Below are positions 27,187 to 36,032 of a stretch of 64,000 nucleotides of DNA, one piece after another; position 1 is the stretch's first letter, and the number at the start of each line of letters is the position of its first letter. Source of the stretch: Vibrio sagamiensis NBRC 104589 (GTDB taxonomy: Bacteria; Pseudomonadota; Gammaproteobacteria; Enterobacterales; Vibrionaceae); contig NZ_BJXJ01000008.1 of assembly GCF_007990935.1 (NCBI RefSeq), positions 62,001-126,000 of the forward strand, written 5' to 3'. A program made the position numbers and the translations under genes. The notes below the pieces were generated by a model, which worked only from the letters and a program-made list of their open reading frames with translations, did not search any database and was not told the DNA's origin.

Positions 27187-30102
27187 ATGGACGAAATAGT
27201 GGGAATTAACGTGAATAATAAAAACATTAACCTTTGTAAGGTTAACACAAATAAATATAAGACATTAGGCCTAGCAGTACTTTGTGGTGGTATGCTTTTA
27301 AATCCTATTTCACAGGCAATGGCAGCCGCATTTTCTTCGAATGCAGTGGCTGAATCAGAAAGTCAATATTGGAGTAGTTATAAACTTGAAGTTCAAAATT
27401 CAGGTACAGAAAGTGCAGATCTGAGAAATGCTGTCATCGAGTTTGTACTACCAGAAGCAGTCAGTAATATTGGATGGACGTCTAATCATGTCTCTTATCC
27501 TTCATTATCTATTGAGCACACACCTACGCAAAGTGGTGTACTTCATTCTATAAAAGTTAATTTTCCACAAGGCTCATGGGTAGATTCGTCTCTAGATGGC
27601 GGTGAAAAGTTAGCAATGACACTTGCATTTGGTGGTCAAGTTACTGACTTAAAAAATTTAGAAGAATCGGTAGAGATAAAGCTAGATGGTGATGACGTTA
27701 TCCCAACGCCTGATGTCACTTTAGAGATCTTATCTCCAACATCAAATTCGTTGATTTACGTTGGTTCAAATGTTGACATCCGAACAGATATAACTGGCGA
27801 AGGGGCAGACAAAGTTGAGTTTTGGGTGAATAATACCCGACTAGCACAGCAACCTGTTATCTCTGGTAAAACAGAATATCAGCAATCATGGATACCAACC
27901 GAACTAGGTGAAATTACGATTTCGGTTATCGCTTTTAATGCTGAAGGCGAAAAGTTAACTGAATCAAAAGTTCAAGTGTCTGTCGATTCAGATTCAGTGG
28001 CTTCTAATCCGCCAGTTATTGAGTTCCTTTCCCCAAGTATGGATTCGGCTTATCAAAAGGGTGACGTTGTCACGATTTCTGCCGGCGTAACAGACTCAGA
28101 TGGTGATTTATCAACAGTTAAGATTTTAGCTAACGACGCTGAGGTTTGCCGCTTCGATGCCAAGGTTACTCAAGATTTTTCTTGTGATTGGTCTGCAAAT
28201 CAAATTGGTACAGCAACGTTGCGTGTTGAAGCTAAAGATGAAGAATCGCATACTTCACAAAAGAGTTTGACTGTGACTGTAACAGAAACGAGCTCAAGCT
28301 GTGGCGACGTTGCTCCATACCAAGATGGCACTTCATACAATGTTGGCGATAAAGTCACTAATGTTGGTAATATTTATGAATGTACTATTTTTGGTTGGTG
28401 TGGCAACCCTGTTTGGACACCAGGAACAGGTCATCCAAGTTATCCAAATGCTTGGAAAGATGCATGGAACGAAGTGGGTGAGTGTGATCCAAATCCACTA
28501 CCAGAAGTCCAAATTAACTCTCCATTTAATGGTCAAAAGATTGCTCCAAATCAGCCATTTGATGTTGTTATCGCAGCAACGGACGATACCGAAGTCACTC
28601 GAGTTGATGTGAAGCTAAATGGACAGGTTGTTGCATCGGAAAATGAGGCAAGTGAAGGGGATATCTTTACTGTTAACGTACCAGCCCAAGTGGAAGGTCA
28701 GTACACACTTCAAGCGGTTGCATTTGACGATCAAGGGGCAAGTTCAGAAACAGAATCAGTGTCTATTGCAATTACAGACAAAGATCTTGTGGTTTCTTTG
28801 ACTTCACCTGCTGATGGTTCTCGTTTCTTTGAAGGTCGCGCAATCTCAATAAAAGCCGATGCAAAGAGCTATGAAGGAGACATCGATCATGTTGACTTTA
28901 TGGCTAATGGCAAGGTGCTATTTAAAGACTCTGAAGCACCATTTGAATATGAGTGGTTAGGCGTCCAAGCTGGCGAATATCAAGTTTCAGCTAAGGCCGT
29001 GAATACTAACAATCAAACCCAAACTTCTGCGGTGTCGAACATTTTGGTGCGAGAAAGTACAGGCGGAGCAGGTTTAGCAAACAATCCAGACCGTTCGATC
29101 AGTTACTTGACTTCATGGGGATTGAATGACTTTGAAGAACTGAATAATTCAGAAGGTGATGGTTACTTATTGTCATTTGGTAAATGGGATTCACAAGGTA
29201 ACATCACCATTTCTGATCAAATGGTTGAAGCTCCGGAGTACAACCCAGACTGGCTACGTTCTCAGTACCTTGCATGGACGACGTTGAAGCACAACAAAGA
29301 AAACGTCTCTATGATGGTTGCTTTTGGTGGGCAGAACTACGAAAGCATCTGGTCTGCAATTGGTACCGAACAAAGCCGTGAAGCTGTGGCGAATGGATTG
29401 GTTAAGTTAGTTAATACGCCATTCCCAGTATATAAGAAAAATCTTAAACCAGAGGAAGTGGTAGGTCAGTGTCTTGCTACAAATAGCAATGGTGACTGTG
29501 ATTACTCTAAATATCAGCTTGCAGGTTACGTGCAAATTGATGGTTTAGACTTCGACTTTGAAAAAGCAGCACGTATCACCGACAAAGAGAATCAGGATCT
29601 TACGGCGTTGATCAAGCTGATTCGACAAAAAGTGGGTGATAGCAAGATCCTTTCATTAACCACCTACCATGTCGGTGCGGACCCAGTTGAATGTGCAAAC
29701 TCAAATGTGTTTGAAAACTGTTCATTCATTGATGCTGGTGGTCGTTCAGGTCACCATGGTGAAATTATTGACCTTCTAAAAGAGACAAAAGACGACTTTG
29801 ACTTCTTTAATGTAATGACTTACGACGCAGGAAAAGAGTTCTTGTATAAAGTTGCAATGAACAATTACGCAACCTACATTGGCGATAAATCTAAAATTGT
29901 TTTGGGTAATACAATTAACAAACAATGGGGGCCAAACGGCAGTTTTGTTGAAACAAGAGAAAACAACCTAGATCGTGCTAAATGGCAAAAAGATCAGGGT
30001 TATGGTGGCTTCTTTATGTGGACACTAGGTTCTAATTCGCAAAGCCTACCTATGGCTGAACAAGTTAGTTACTTTAATGACATGATCAGTGTAAGTAGAT
30101 AA
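27187..30102 (+). CDS. Multidomain secreted GH18 chitinase
   Basis: A 971-residue exported enzyme hydrolysing chitin. Signal peptide with an extended, basic N-region ends near QAMAAA (~48). Then a CBM2-like beta domain (~50-170), Ig-like repeats (~180-365), a chitin-binding type-3 module with aromatic WCGNPVWTPG and YPNAWKDAW (~372-432), two more Ig-like repeats (~435-625), and the GH18 barrel (~635-971) with DxxDxDxE as D785, D788, D790, E792 (catalytic E792), TWGLND-like start and FNVMTYDAGKE. The ATG at 27187 lacks a Shine-Dalgarno; GTG at 27211, 8 bases after GGGAA, is an alternative start with the same signal peptide. Transcribed alone, terminator at 30117. Confidence 0.93.
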   Translation: MDEIVGINVNNKNINLCKVNTNKYKTLGLAVLCGGMLLNPISQAMAAAFSSNAVAESESQYWSSYKLEVQNSGTESADLRNAVIEFVLPEAVSNIGWTSNHVSYPSLSIEHTPTQSGVLHSIKVNFPQGSWVDSSLDGGEKLAMTLAFGGQVTDLKNLEESVEIKLDGDDVIPTPDVTLEILSPTSNSLIYVGSNVDIRTDITGEGADKVEFWVNNTRLAQQPVISGKTEYQQSWIPTELGEITISVIAFNAEGEKLTESKVQVSVDSDSVASNPPVIEFLSPSMDSAYQKGDVVTISAGVTDSDGDLSTVKILANDAEVCRFDAKVTQDFSCDWSANQIGTATLRVEAKDEESHTSQKSLTVTVTETSSSCGDVAPYQDGTSYNVGDKVTNVGNIYECTIFGWCGNPVWTPGTGHPSYPNAWKDAWNEVGECDPNPLPEVQINSPFNGQKIAPNQPFDVVIAATDDTEVTRVDVKLNGQVVASENEASEGDIFTVNVPAQVEGQYTLQAVAFDDQGASSETESVSIAITDKDLVVSLTSPADGSRFFEGRAISIKADAKSYEGDIDHVDFMANGKVLFKDSEAPFEYEWLGVQAGEYQVSAKAVNTNNQTQTSAVSNILVRESTGGAGLANNPDRSISYLTSWGLNDFEELNNSEGDGYLLSFGKWDSQGNITISDQMVEAPEYNPDWLRSQYLAWTTLKHNKENVSMMVAFGGQNYESIWSAIGTEQSREAVANGLVKLVNTPFPVYKKNLKPEEVVGQCLATNSNGDCDYSKYQLAGYVQIDGLDFDFEKAARITDKENQDLTALIKLIRQKVGDSKILSLTTYHVGADPVECANSNVFENCSFIDAGGRSGHHGEIIDLLKETKDDFDFFNVMTYDAGKEFLYKVAMNNYATYIGDKSKIVLGNTINKQWGPNGSFVETRENNLDRAKWQKDQGYGGFFMWTLGSNSQSLPMAEQVSYFNDMISVSR

Positions 30103-30116
30103 CGATAGTAAATGAG

Positions 30117-30150
30117 ATAGCGGAAGGCAGGTCATGCCTTTCGCTATATT
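30117..30150 (+). terminator. Terminator of the first chitinase
   Basis: 13-bp stem atagcggaaggca/tgcctttcgctat (one G-U pair), loop of five, 14 bases after the stop, followed by attta. Confidence 0.75.
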
Positions 30151-30259
30151 TAAGCGTATGTATATTTCCCATATAAGTAATAATCTCATTCCTCTAATTG
30201 ATTTTATTTATATTTACAATAGTAATATTTATTAAAATATTGATTTTATTGGTAGCGTC

Positions 30260-30832
30260 ATGTCAAAAAGTAATTTAGCAAGAAATTCGGAATTAAAAAC
30301 AAATCATATTAAAATGCCTGTACAATCATATGATAAATTTAGTAAGTGGATGCATTGGGTGATGGCCATTATTATTATTTATGCTACTGTGGCTGGCTAT
30401 GCTATGTTATTTGTTATGGATCAACCGATGTTATTTCATACACTATCTATAATTAACATGTCCGTAGCTACAGTTGCTGCAGTCTTACTTTTATTTCGTT
30501 GGGTATGGTCATTTTTCCGAGTTGAGCCAGAATTACCAGATACAATTCCAACTGTGCAAAAGAAATTAGCAAAACTCGCGCATAGTGTAATATATCTAAT
30601 TATGATGGTAGTTTTTGTTAGTGGTTTTCTAATGCTTACACACAGCTATGAGTTATTCTGGTTAATCTCTATTCCTAATCCTATATCTAACCCTGATATC
30701 AATCAGTTTTTCTTTATGGTACACCGAATTGCTTGTGCTCTGTTAGCTAGTTTGGTCTTTCTTCATATCTTGGCTGCTTTAAAACACCATTTTGTAAATA
30801 AAAATAATGTACTTAGAAGCATGGTTTCTTAG
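30260..30832 (+). CDS. Cytochrome b561
   Basis: A 190-residue inner-membrane di-haem protein. Four helices are visible (~35-55, 70-90, 110-130, 155-178). Haem-ligand His residues stand in FSKWMHWVMA, AKLAHSVIYL and the last helix (HRIACALLASLVFLHILAALKHH). b561 proteins pass electrons from quinol to periplasmic acceptors and in bacteria often pair with YceI-type proteins. The convergent YceI gene next door, 92 bases away, agrees. A poorly conserved 18-residue polar N-terminal extension precedes the core; an internal ATG (MPVQSYDKF) is a possible alternative start. Confidence 0.88.
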   Translation: MSKSNLARNSELKTNHIKMPVQSYDKFSKWMHWVMAIIIIYATVAGYAMLFVMDQPMLFHTLSIINMSVATVAAVLLLFRWVWSFFRVEPELPDTIPTVQKKLAKLAHSVIYLIMMVVFVSGFLMLTHSYELFWLISIPNPISNPDINQFFFMVHRIACALLASLVFLHILAALKHHFVNKNNVLRSMVS

Positions 30833-30861
30833 TGAGAAGATACCAATAATGAGCTTTTGAT

Positions 30862-30887
30862 AGAACTCCGCTAAAACGTGGAGTTCT
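30862..30887. terminator. Terminator between cytochrome b561 and YceI genes
   Basis: Stem agaactcc/ggagttct, extended by G-U and C-G pairs, with a six-base loop, then attatct on the plus strand; placed between convergent genes. Confidence 0.6.
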
Positions 30888-30924
30888 ATTATCTCGACTC
30901 AGTGTTATCAGTGCTTGACTATCA

Positions 30925-31497
30925 TTATTTTTTAAAAGTTAGTACCAGTGAAAGAGGTACTGTGTCTGAGATAGCAATATTACCAACAGTTGAAGAGAGC
31001 TTAGCTAAGTTTTCATTTGGTATACCAAAGTCATTAGCATTAATTATGATAGGGTGTATTGAACTTATCATTATGGTACCTGCAGCTTTAAACATTACAA
31101 TAGGGAAATTCAAAGTTTTGGTGCTGCCAAATAAAGTGACATTAGCAGGAATTATCATTTTGTGAGACCCATCGGGCAGCTCTGCTAGTGCGATGCTCCC
31201 GGTAACAGTGACATTTGGGAATTTTTCAATTGAAAAAAATATCTCTTGTAAACGTGTGTTTCGGATAGTTACTCCAGTATCTATCCCTTTAATCCCTATA
31301 GTAAGTTCAAACTTTCCATTATTGTTTATCGATCCTTTCAGTGTATTCAGTGTTGCTGGTTCGACAATATACTGCTTTTTGATTGTTGCAAAACTAATAC
31401 TAGAAAACTCAGATTCCAATTCATACTCAGTTGCTGAAAATACTTGACCTGATAATGTCATGAAAGCCAAACTGATCGATTTGATGATGCTTTTCAT
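30925..31497 (-). CDS. YceI-family periplasmic lipid-binding protein
   Basis: A 190-residue protein with a signal peptide (SLAFMTLSGQVFSA). The mature part is a lipocalin-like YceI barrel: YELESEFSSISFATIKKQ, GKFELTIGIKGIDTGVTIRNTRLQEIFF, FPNVTVTGSI and ANVTLFGSTKTLNFPI. YceI proteins bind isoprenoids such as ubiquinone-8 or related lipids. With the cytochrome b561 gene alongside, a role in periplasmic redox or quinone handling is plausible. An AGGAGT ribosome site precedes the ATG. Slightly unusual is the variant motif GIDTGVTIRNTRL where many YceI proteins have SVDTGN..RDNHL; the asparagine-histidine part is replaced. Confidence 0.88.
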   Translation of the reverse strand: MKSIIKSISLAFMTLSGQVFSATEYELESEFSSISFATIKKQYIVEPATLNTLKGSINNNGKFELTIGIKGIDTGVTIRNTRLQEIFFSIEKFPNVTVTGSIALAELPDGSHKMIIPANVTLFGSTKTLNFPIVMFKAAGTIMISSIHPIIINANDFGIPNENLAKLSSTVGNIAISDTVPLSLVLTFKK

Positions 31498-31709
31498 TAT
31501 TTACTCCTTCAGTCATATTTAATCGTTTATAACGATCTAGTTCTACAAGGTCACACCGATTTAAAACGTAATGAGTAAAGGAAAATAATGACGACTTGTC
31601 AGTAACTAAATAGAACATCTGTGGGCTTGATCTAAAACAGTTTTGCTAAAATCACTTTAAACGAGGAGTAAAAATAAAAGTTATGAAGAGTAGGTTAGAA
31701 GATTAAGTT

Positions 31710-31735
31710 AAGACCCAGTAGAGCTACTGGGTCTT
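31710..31735 (-). terminator. Terminator of the first lectin-phosphoesterase gene
   Basis: Arms aagacccagtag/ctactgggtctt form a perfect 12-bp palindrome; duplicated in diverged form at 34023. Confidence 0.65.
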
Positions 31736-31757
31736 GAAATTTTGGTTAAAAACCTAT

Positions 31758-33332
31758 TTATTTTAATCGCTGAACTGGACCGTTATGCATTGGTATAGGT
31801 GCACGAAGAGACGTTTGATTTGCTGGATAACGTTGGTGATGTACTACCCATAATTGGTTCTTACTACTGCTAGTACCATTGTTGTCTGTCCAGATTTTGA
31901 CTTTGTTACTCTCTCGATATGCATCGACTTTTAAATTAGGGAAGCCCGCTGGTTTAATGTATCTAAACCAGTCCTCTGATCTATTGTATTTAGAGAATTC
32001 CCAACGCATATTTGGATCATCGGCATCACACTCTGATAGTACAATAGAGCCCCCTCTATAGCGTTGAGAGTTTGACCAGCAATAGTTCCAATTCTTTTTG
32101 TTATGAATCATCTGTGTTTGGGCTGACCAGAACCAACTTTGTCGAGGATCTTGGTAATTACAAGAGGCTTGAACCAGCATACTACCAGCGCCTGGTGTTG
32201 GTTCATCGTAGCTAATACAACGATCGGTGAATTCATTTTCTAGAGCGTAGTAATGAACGTCTTTGTAAACGAATGAGTCACCATCATAATGGCCTTGTTT
32301 ATCAGCATACTTAGGCTCTTTCACTTCTGAAGCATTAGGATACCAAACCTCATCACTTCTTAAATCTAGACGAATAGTGCCTTTAAAGTGCTGCTCTCCT
32401 TCATTATGTTTTAATTCAACTGCTAGCCATGGAGGGTTTTTACTGAATACAATGTCCGTATATTGTGATACATCACGACTAAGGTCTTGTCTAATTGTTG
32501 GCGCCGTTACTTGTGGTATTTTACGACCATTTGGTAAAGTAATATACCTCTGTCCCCCCCAGCGGTGGGTATGGCCAGTGAGTAATAGGACAACATTATA
32601 CTCTTGTATTAGGTTAATAAAACGATCTCTATCAGTTTTTTTCCAATCACGATGGTTTGCTGGCATATGGAACATCAAGACTACTTTTTTACCGCTATTA
32701 CCAACATTAAGATCAAGCTCGGATTGCAGAAAGTCTAATTGATTATAATTTTTTACATCGCCAAATACTGTAGGATTACCTGAAGAAAATACGCCAGTTC
32801 CTAAAGCAACAAAATGAATATCATCGACATCCCATGAGTACATTGCACCGCCTCTGCGATAGCTCAAGCGTCTGTAGTCTCTTTCACGATCAATATAATC
32901 TATGATATCTCCTGGAGCTGCTGCCCCGGACGTTGTCTCATCATGGTTACCAATTGTTTCATAGGCTTTGCCTTTTAAACCGTAAAAGTTAACGACGTCT
33001 TTCCAGAAACGGAATTCCCAACCAGTGATGCTGGCATCATGAGCATTTTGTGTCATGTCTCCACCGACGAGTAGCCCAAAAATTGGGGTAGGTGTATGTT
33101 GACTGGATCGAAGCTCTCCAAATATGCCAGACAAACGATCTTGTGTTAAATAATTAGGAGTACCTAACTTGGTGGCAAATTGTGGATCGGCTGTAAATAG
33201 AAATCTTGTTCGAGAATCTCTTGCACTTTTTGTGTTGTCTAGAGGACTTTCATTAGCAAAAGCGTGGCTCCCTAGGCTCAAAGAGATGAGTAATGTGCCG
33301 ATAGTACGGGCTAATTGAGTTTTGTTTATCAT
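31758..33332 (-). CDS. Secreted calcineurin-like metallophosphoesterase with C-terminal ricin-type lectin-like domain (copy 1)
   Basis: A 524-residue exported protein; the frame opens at 33362 but ATG 33332 has AAGGAAG upstream and matches the start of the paralogue. Signal peptide ends near SHAFANE (~24). Residues ~40-330 hold all dimetal phosphoesterase motifs: FTADPQF, VGGDMTQNAHD, IGNHDET, MFHMPANHRDW and LTGHTHRW. Residues ~380-510 look like a ricin-B/beta-trefoil module with repeated QxW-like turns (RQSWFWS, MRWEFS, NQLWVV) and paired cysteines. The enzyme should cleave phosphoesters outside the cell, possibly targeted by sugar binding. The lectin call is by pattern only. It is a tandem paralogue of the gene at 34068. 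Confidence 0.85.
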   Translation of the reverse strand: MINKTQLARTIGTLLISLSLGSHAFANESPLDNTKSARDSRTRFLFTADPQFATKLGTPNYLTQDRLSGIFGELRSSQHTPTPIFGLLVGGDMTQNAHDASITGWEFRFWKDVVNFYGLKGKAYETIGNHDETTSGAAAPGDIIDYIDRERDYRRLSYRRGGAMYSWDVDDIHFVALGTGVFSSGNPTVFGDVKNYNQLDFLQSELDLNVGNSGKKVVLMFHMPANHRDWKKTDRDRFINLIQEYNVVLLLTGHTHRWGGQRYITLPNGRKIPQVTAPTIRQDLSRDVSQYTDIVFSKNPPWLAVELKHNEGEQHFKGTIRLDLRSDEVWYPNASEVKEPKYADKQGHYDGDSFVYKDVHYYALENEFTDRCISYDEPTPGAGSMLVQASCNYQDPRQSWFWSAQTQMIHNKKNWNYCWSNSQRYRGGSIVLSECDADDPNMRWEFSKYNRSEDWFRYIKPAGFPNLKVDAYRESNKVKIWTDNNGTSSSKNQLWVVHHQRYPANQTSLRAPIPMHNGPVQRLK

Positions 33333-34067
33333 ACCGTCTTCCTTATATTTAATTCCAACCAACTAGGTATATTTTTCAAATATCGTTATTTCCGAAGATA
33401 TAATTGGATAGGCAATAAATGAAGTTAAGCATTAATGCTATTACTAGTGATTGAATTGTTATTTGTTTTTTTAGACTAGCTGAAATGATTAAAAAAAACT
33501 AATTAAATATATATTTTTATTACTAGTTACAATAACTTTTGTTTTTTTATGTTTAGCTTTTTAATTTACATCAAAATTGCTTAAAAAGAACGGTAAATAA
33601 CCAATATTCACTTTTTACTATGGTTAAATTAGTTCGCTTCGGTTTTTATAAAAAATCATAGTGATTTAAGAGGTCAATATCATTACGTTGGTAATGTGTT
33701 TGAGTGTATATTGGCTGTGTGGGAAAATAACCAATATTGAAGTTTTTAATATAAATAATGAAAATATAAAGATCTATTTCCTCTATTTTTTATCTAAGGT
33801 TACTACTTTAAAATGTATTAATCGTAATTATATCTGAAATAGCTACATTACTTGAATTTTGGCTTATCAAGGGTATTCCGAGTTAAATATCATAGTTCTC
33901 AGGTGAATAAAGAAAAATTGCGATGACTTGTTCGTAATTACAAAGGCATCAGTGATCTTGTTCTAATGAAGTATTCCTGAAGTCATTCAAAATAGTGAGT
34001 AGATCAAGTAGAAGAGTAGATTAAGACCCAATAGAGATATTGGGCCTTGACGTTTTGGGAATAAACT
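33333..34067. other. Intergenic region between the two paralogues
   Basis: About 735 AT-rich bases. The left half is the promoter region of copy 1 and is similar to the region upstream of copy 2; the rest contains no gene I can support. Confidence 0.5.
34023..34048 (-). terminator. Terminator of the second lectin-phosphoesterase gene
   Basis: Arms aagacccaata/tattgggcctt, the diverged counterpart of the hairpin at 31710. Confidence 0.6.
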
Positions 34068-35630
34068 TTACTTTAATCGCTGAACCGGGCCATTATGCAT
34101 TGGTATCGGTGCACGTAAAGACATTTGATTCGCTGGATAACGTTGATGATCCGCCGACCAAAGCTGGTTGTTACCACCGTGAGCAGAGTAAATTTTGACC
34201 TTGTTTGTATCTCGATAAGCATCAACCATAAAGCCAGAAAATCCCTCAGGCTTAATGTATCTTAACCAGTCATGTTTTGTATCGTATTTAGTGTACTCCC
34301 AACGCATCTCAGGATTATTAGTATCACATTCAGAAAGTACAATAGAGCCGCCACTATAACGTTGAGAGTTTGACCAGCAATAGTTCCAATTCATTTTGTT
34401 ATGAATCATCTTTGTTTGAGCTGACCAGAACCAATTTTGTCTTGGGTCTTGTTTATTACATGAGGTTTGAACCAGCATACTTCCAGCACCTGGCGTTGGT
34501 TCATTGTAGCTAATACATTGATCGGTCAAATCATTTTCTAGGTTATAATAATGAACGTCTTTATAAGCAAACCAGTAACGACCATATTGGCCTTGTTTTT
34601 CAGTGTAGCTAGGCTCTCTTACTTCTGAAGAACTAGGGTACCAAATTTCATCGGTTCTTAAATCCAGATCAATATTGCCTTTAAAGTGTTGCTCTCCTTC
34701 ATTATGTTTTAATTCGACTTCTAACCACGGGGAGCTTTTACGAAGTTTAATATCTGTGTATTTCGCTCCTTCAGGGGCAAGATCATATCTCGTAGTTGGT
34801 GCCGTCACTTGTGGTATTTTACGACCATTTGGTAAAGTGATGTATTTGTGTCCTTCCCAACGGTGGGTATGGCCAGTGAGTAATAAAACAACGTTATATT
34901 CTTGTATTAGGTTAATAAAACGATCTCTATCAGCTTCATTCCAATCACGATGGTTTGCTGGCATATGGAACATTAAGACCACTTTCTTATTGCTATTTCC
35001 AACATTAACGTCGAGATCGGATTGTAGAAAATCTAATTGATTGTAATTTTTTACATCGCCATATATGGTAGGATTGCCTGAGGAAAATACTCCAGTACCT
35101 AAAGCAACAAAGTGAGTATCATCGACATCCCATGAGTACAACCCACCTTGTCTGCGATAGCTTAGACGCCTATGTTCTCTTTCACGATCAATATATTTTA
35201 CAATGTCTCCTGGAGCTGCTGCCCCTGATGTTGTCTCATCATGGTTACCAATGGTCTCATAGGCTTTGCCTTTTAAACCGTAGTAGTTGACGACATCTTT
35301 CCAGAAACGGAACTCCCAGCCAACAAAGCTAGTGTCATGAGCGTTTTGCGTCATATCCCCACCGACGAGCAGCCCAAAAATTGGGTTAGGGGTATTTTGA
35401 CTGTATCGAAGCTCTGCAAACATACCAGCTAAGCGATCTTGCGTTTGATGATTTGTATCCCCTTGTTTGGTATTAAATTGAGGGTCGGCAGTAAATAGAA
35501 ATCTTGTCAGAGAGTTACTAGTACTTTTTGTGTTATTAAGAGAGTTTTCGTTAGCAAATGCATGGTTACCTATGCTCAAAGACATGAGCAATGTACCAAC
35601 GGTGCACGCTAATTGAGTTTTGTTTATCAT
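34068..35630 (-). CDS. Secreted calcineurin-like metallophosphoesterase with C-terminal ricin-type lectin-like domain (copy 2)
   Basis: A 520-residue paralogue of the gene at 31758, with the same signal peptide, the same metal motifs (FTADPQF, GGDMTQNAHD, GNHDET, HMPANHRDW, LTGHTHRW) and the same C-terminal QxW-like turns (RQNWFWS, MRWEYT, NQLWSA). All catalytic residues are intact in both copies, so neither looks like a decaying duplicate. Differences cluster in surface loops of the lectin-like part and around residues 285-350, which might change binding or substrate range. Each copy keeps its own upstream region and terminator, so they are probably separate transcripts. Substrate unknown. 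Confidence 0.85.
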   Translation of the reverse strand: MINKTQLACTVGTLLMSLSIGNHAFANENSLNNTKSTSNSLTRFLFTADPQFNTKQGDTNHQTQDRLAGMFAELRYSQNTPNPIFGLLVGGDMTQNAHDTSFVGWEFRFWKDVVNYYGLKGKAYETIGNHDETTSGAAAPGDIVKYIDREREHRRLSYRRQGGLYSWDVDDTHFVALGTGVFSSGNPTIYGDVKNYNQLDFLQSDLDVNVGNSNKKVVLMFHMPANHRDWNEADRDRFINLIQEYNVVLLLTGHTHRWEGHKYITLPNGRKIPQVTAPTTRYDLAPEGAKYTDIKLRKSSPWLEVELKHNEGEQHFKGNIDLDLRTDEIWYPSSSEVREPSYTEKQGQYGRYWFAYKDVHYYNLENDLTDQCISYNEPTPGAGSMLVQTSCNKQDPRQNWFWSAQTKMIHNKMNWNYCWSNSQRYSGGSIVLSECDTNNPEMRWEYTKYDTKHDWLRYIKPEGFSGFMVDAYRDTNKVKIYSAHGGNNQLWSADHQRYPANQMSLRAPIPMHNGPVQRLK

Positions 35631-36032
35631 ACTATCTTTCTTATGTTAAATTTCAACCAGCTAGATTCACATTAAAGTCTCGTTATTTTAGGTTGAGCCG
35701 ATTTGAATAAACACCAAATGATGTTTCATCATTAGTGCGTTTCCTAGTGATTGAACGGTTATTCGGTTTTTTAAAACTATCTATATTCATTATTAAAAAC
35801 CACTTAAATCTATAAATTTCAACTTAATTCAAAATAATATTGAATTTATTCTACTTGAGGTCTTTTCACATACAATGACACTAAGATTGATTAATCAAAG
35901 AACGATAAATAACCATAAATAGCTTGCTACTACAGCTAAATTTGTTTTGCTCTATTTGTTAAAAACTCATGACGATTTTTCTTTCTACTGCGATAATAGG
36001 CAGATGCCTATTTTTGTACTAAGCGAAGTTAA
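35631..36032. other. Divergent intergenic region between phosphoesterase copy 2 and sbcD
   Basis: About 400 bases. Most belongs to the duplicated promoter region. Next to sbcD lies the palindrome ataggca-ga-tgcctat (35996-36011) followed by tttt, a possible operator or short terminator. Confidence 0.45.

Larger units (their letters stand above)
31710..33680. repeat. Tandem duplication unit, copy 1
   Basis: This segment (terminator, phosphoesterase gene, upstream region) recurs at 34023-35990 with an offset of ~2310 bases. Matching landmarks: the terminator hairpin, the entire gene, the start-site region, and the upstream aacg(g/a)taaataacca motif at ~33590/35900. Borders are estimated by eye. 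Confidence 0.75.
34023..35990. repeat. Tandem duplication unit, copy 2
   Basis: Partner of the unit at 31710. The proteins are mostly identical over their length, while the intergenic parts have diverged more and differ by small insertions. Confidence 0.75.
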
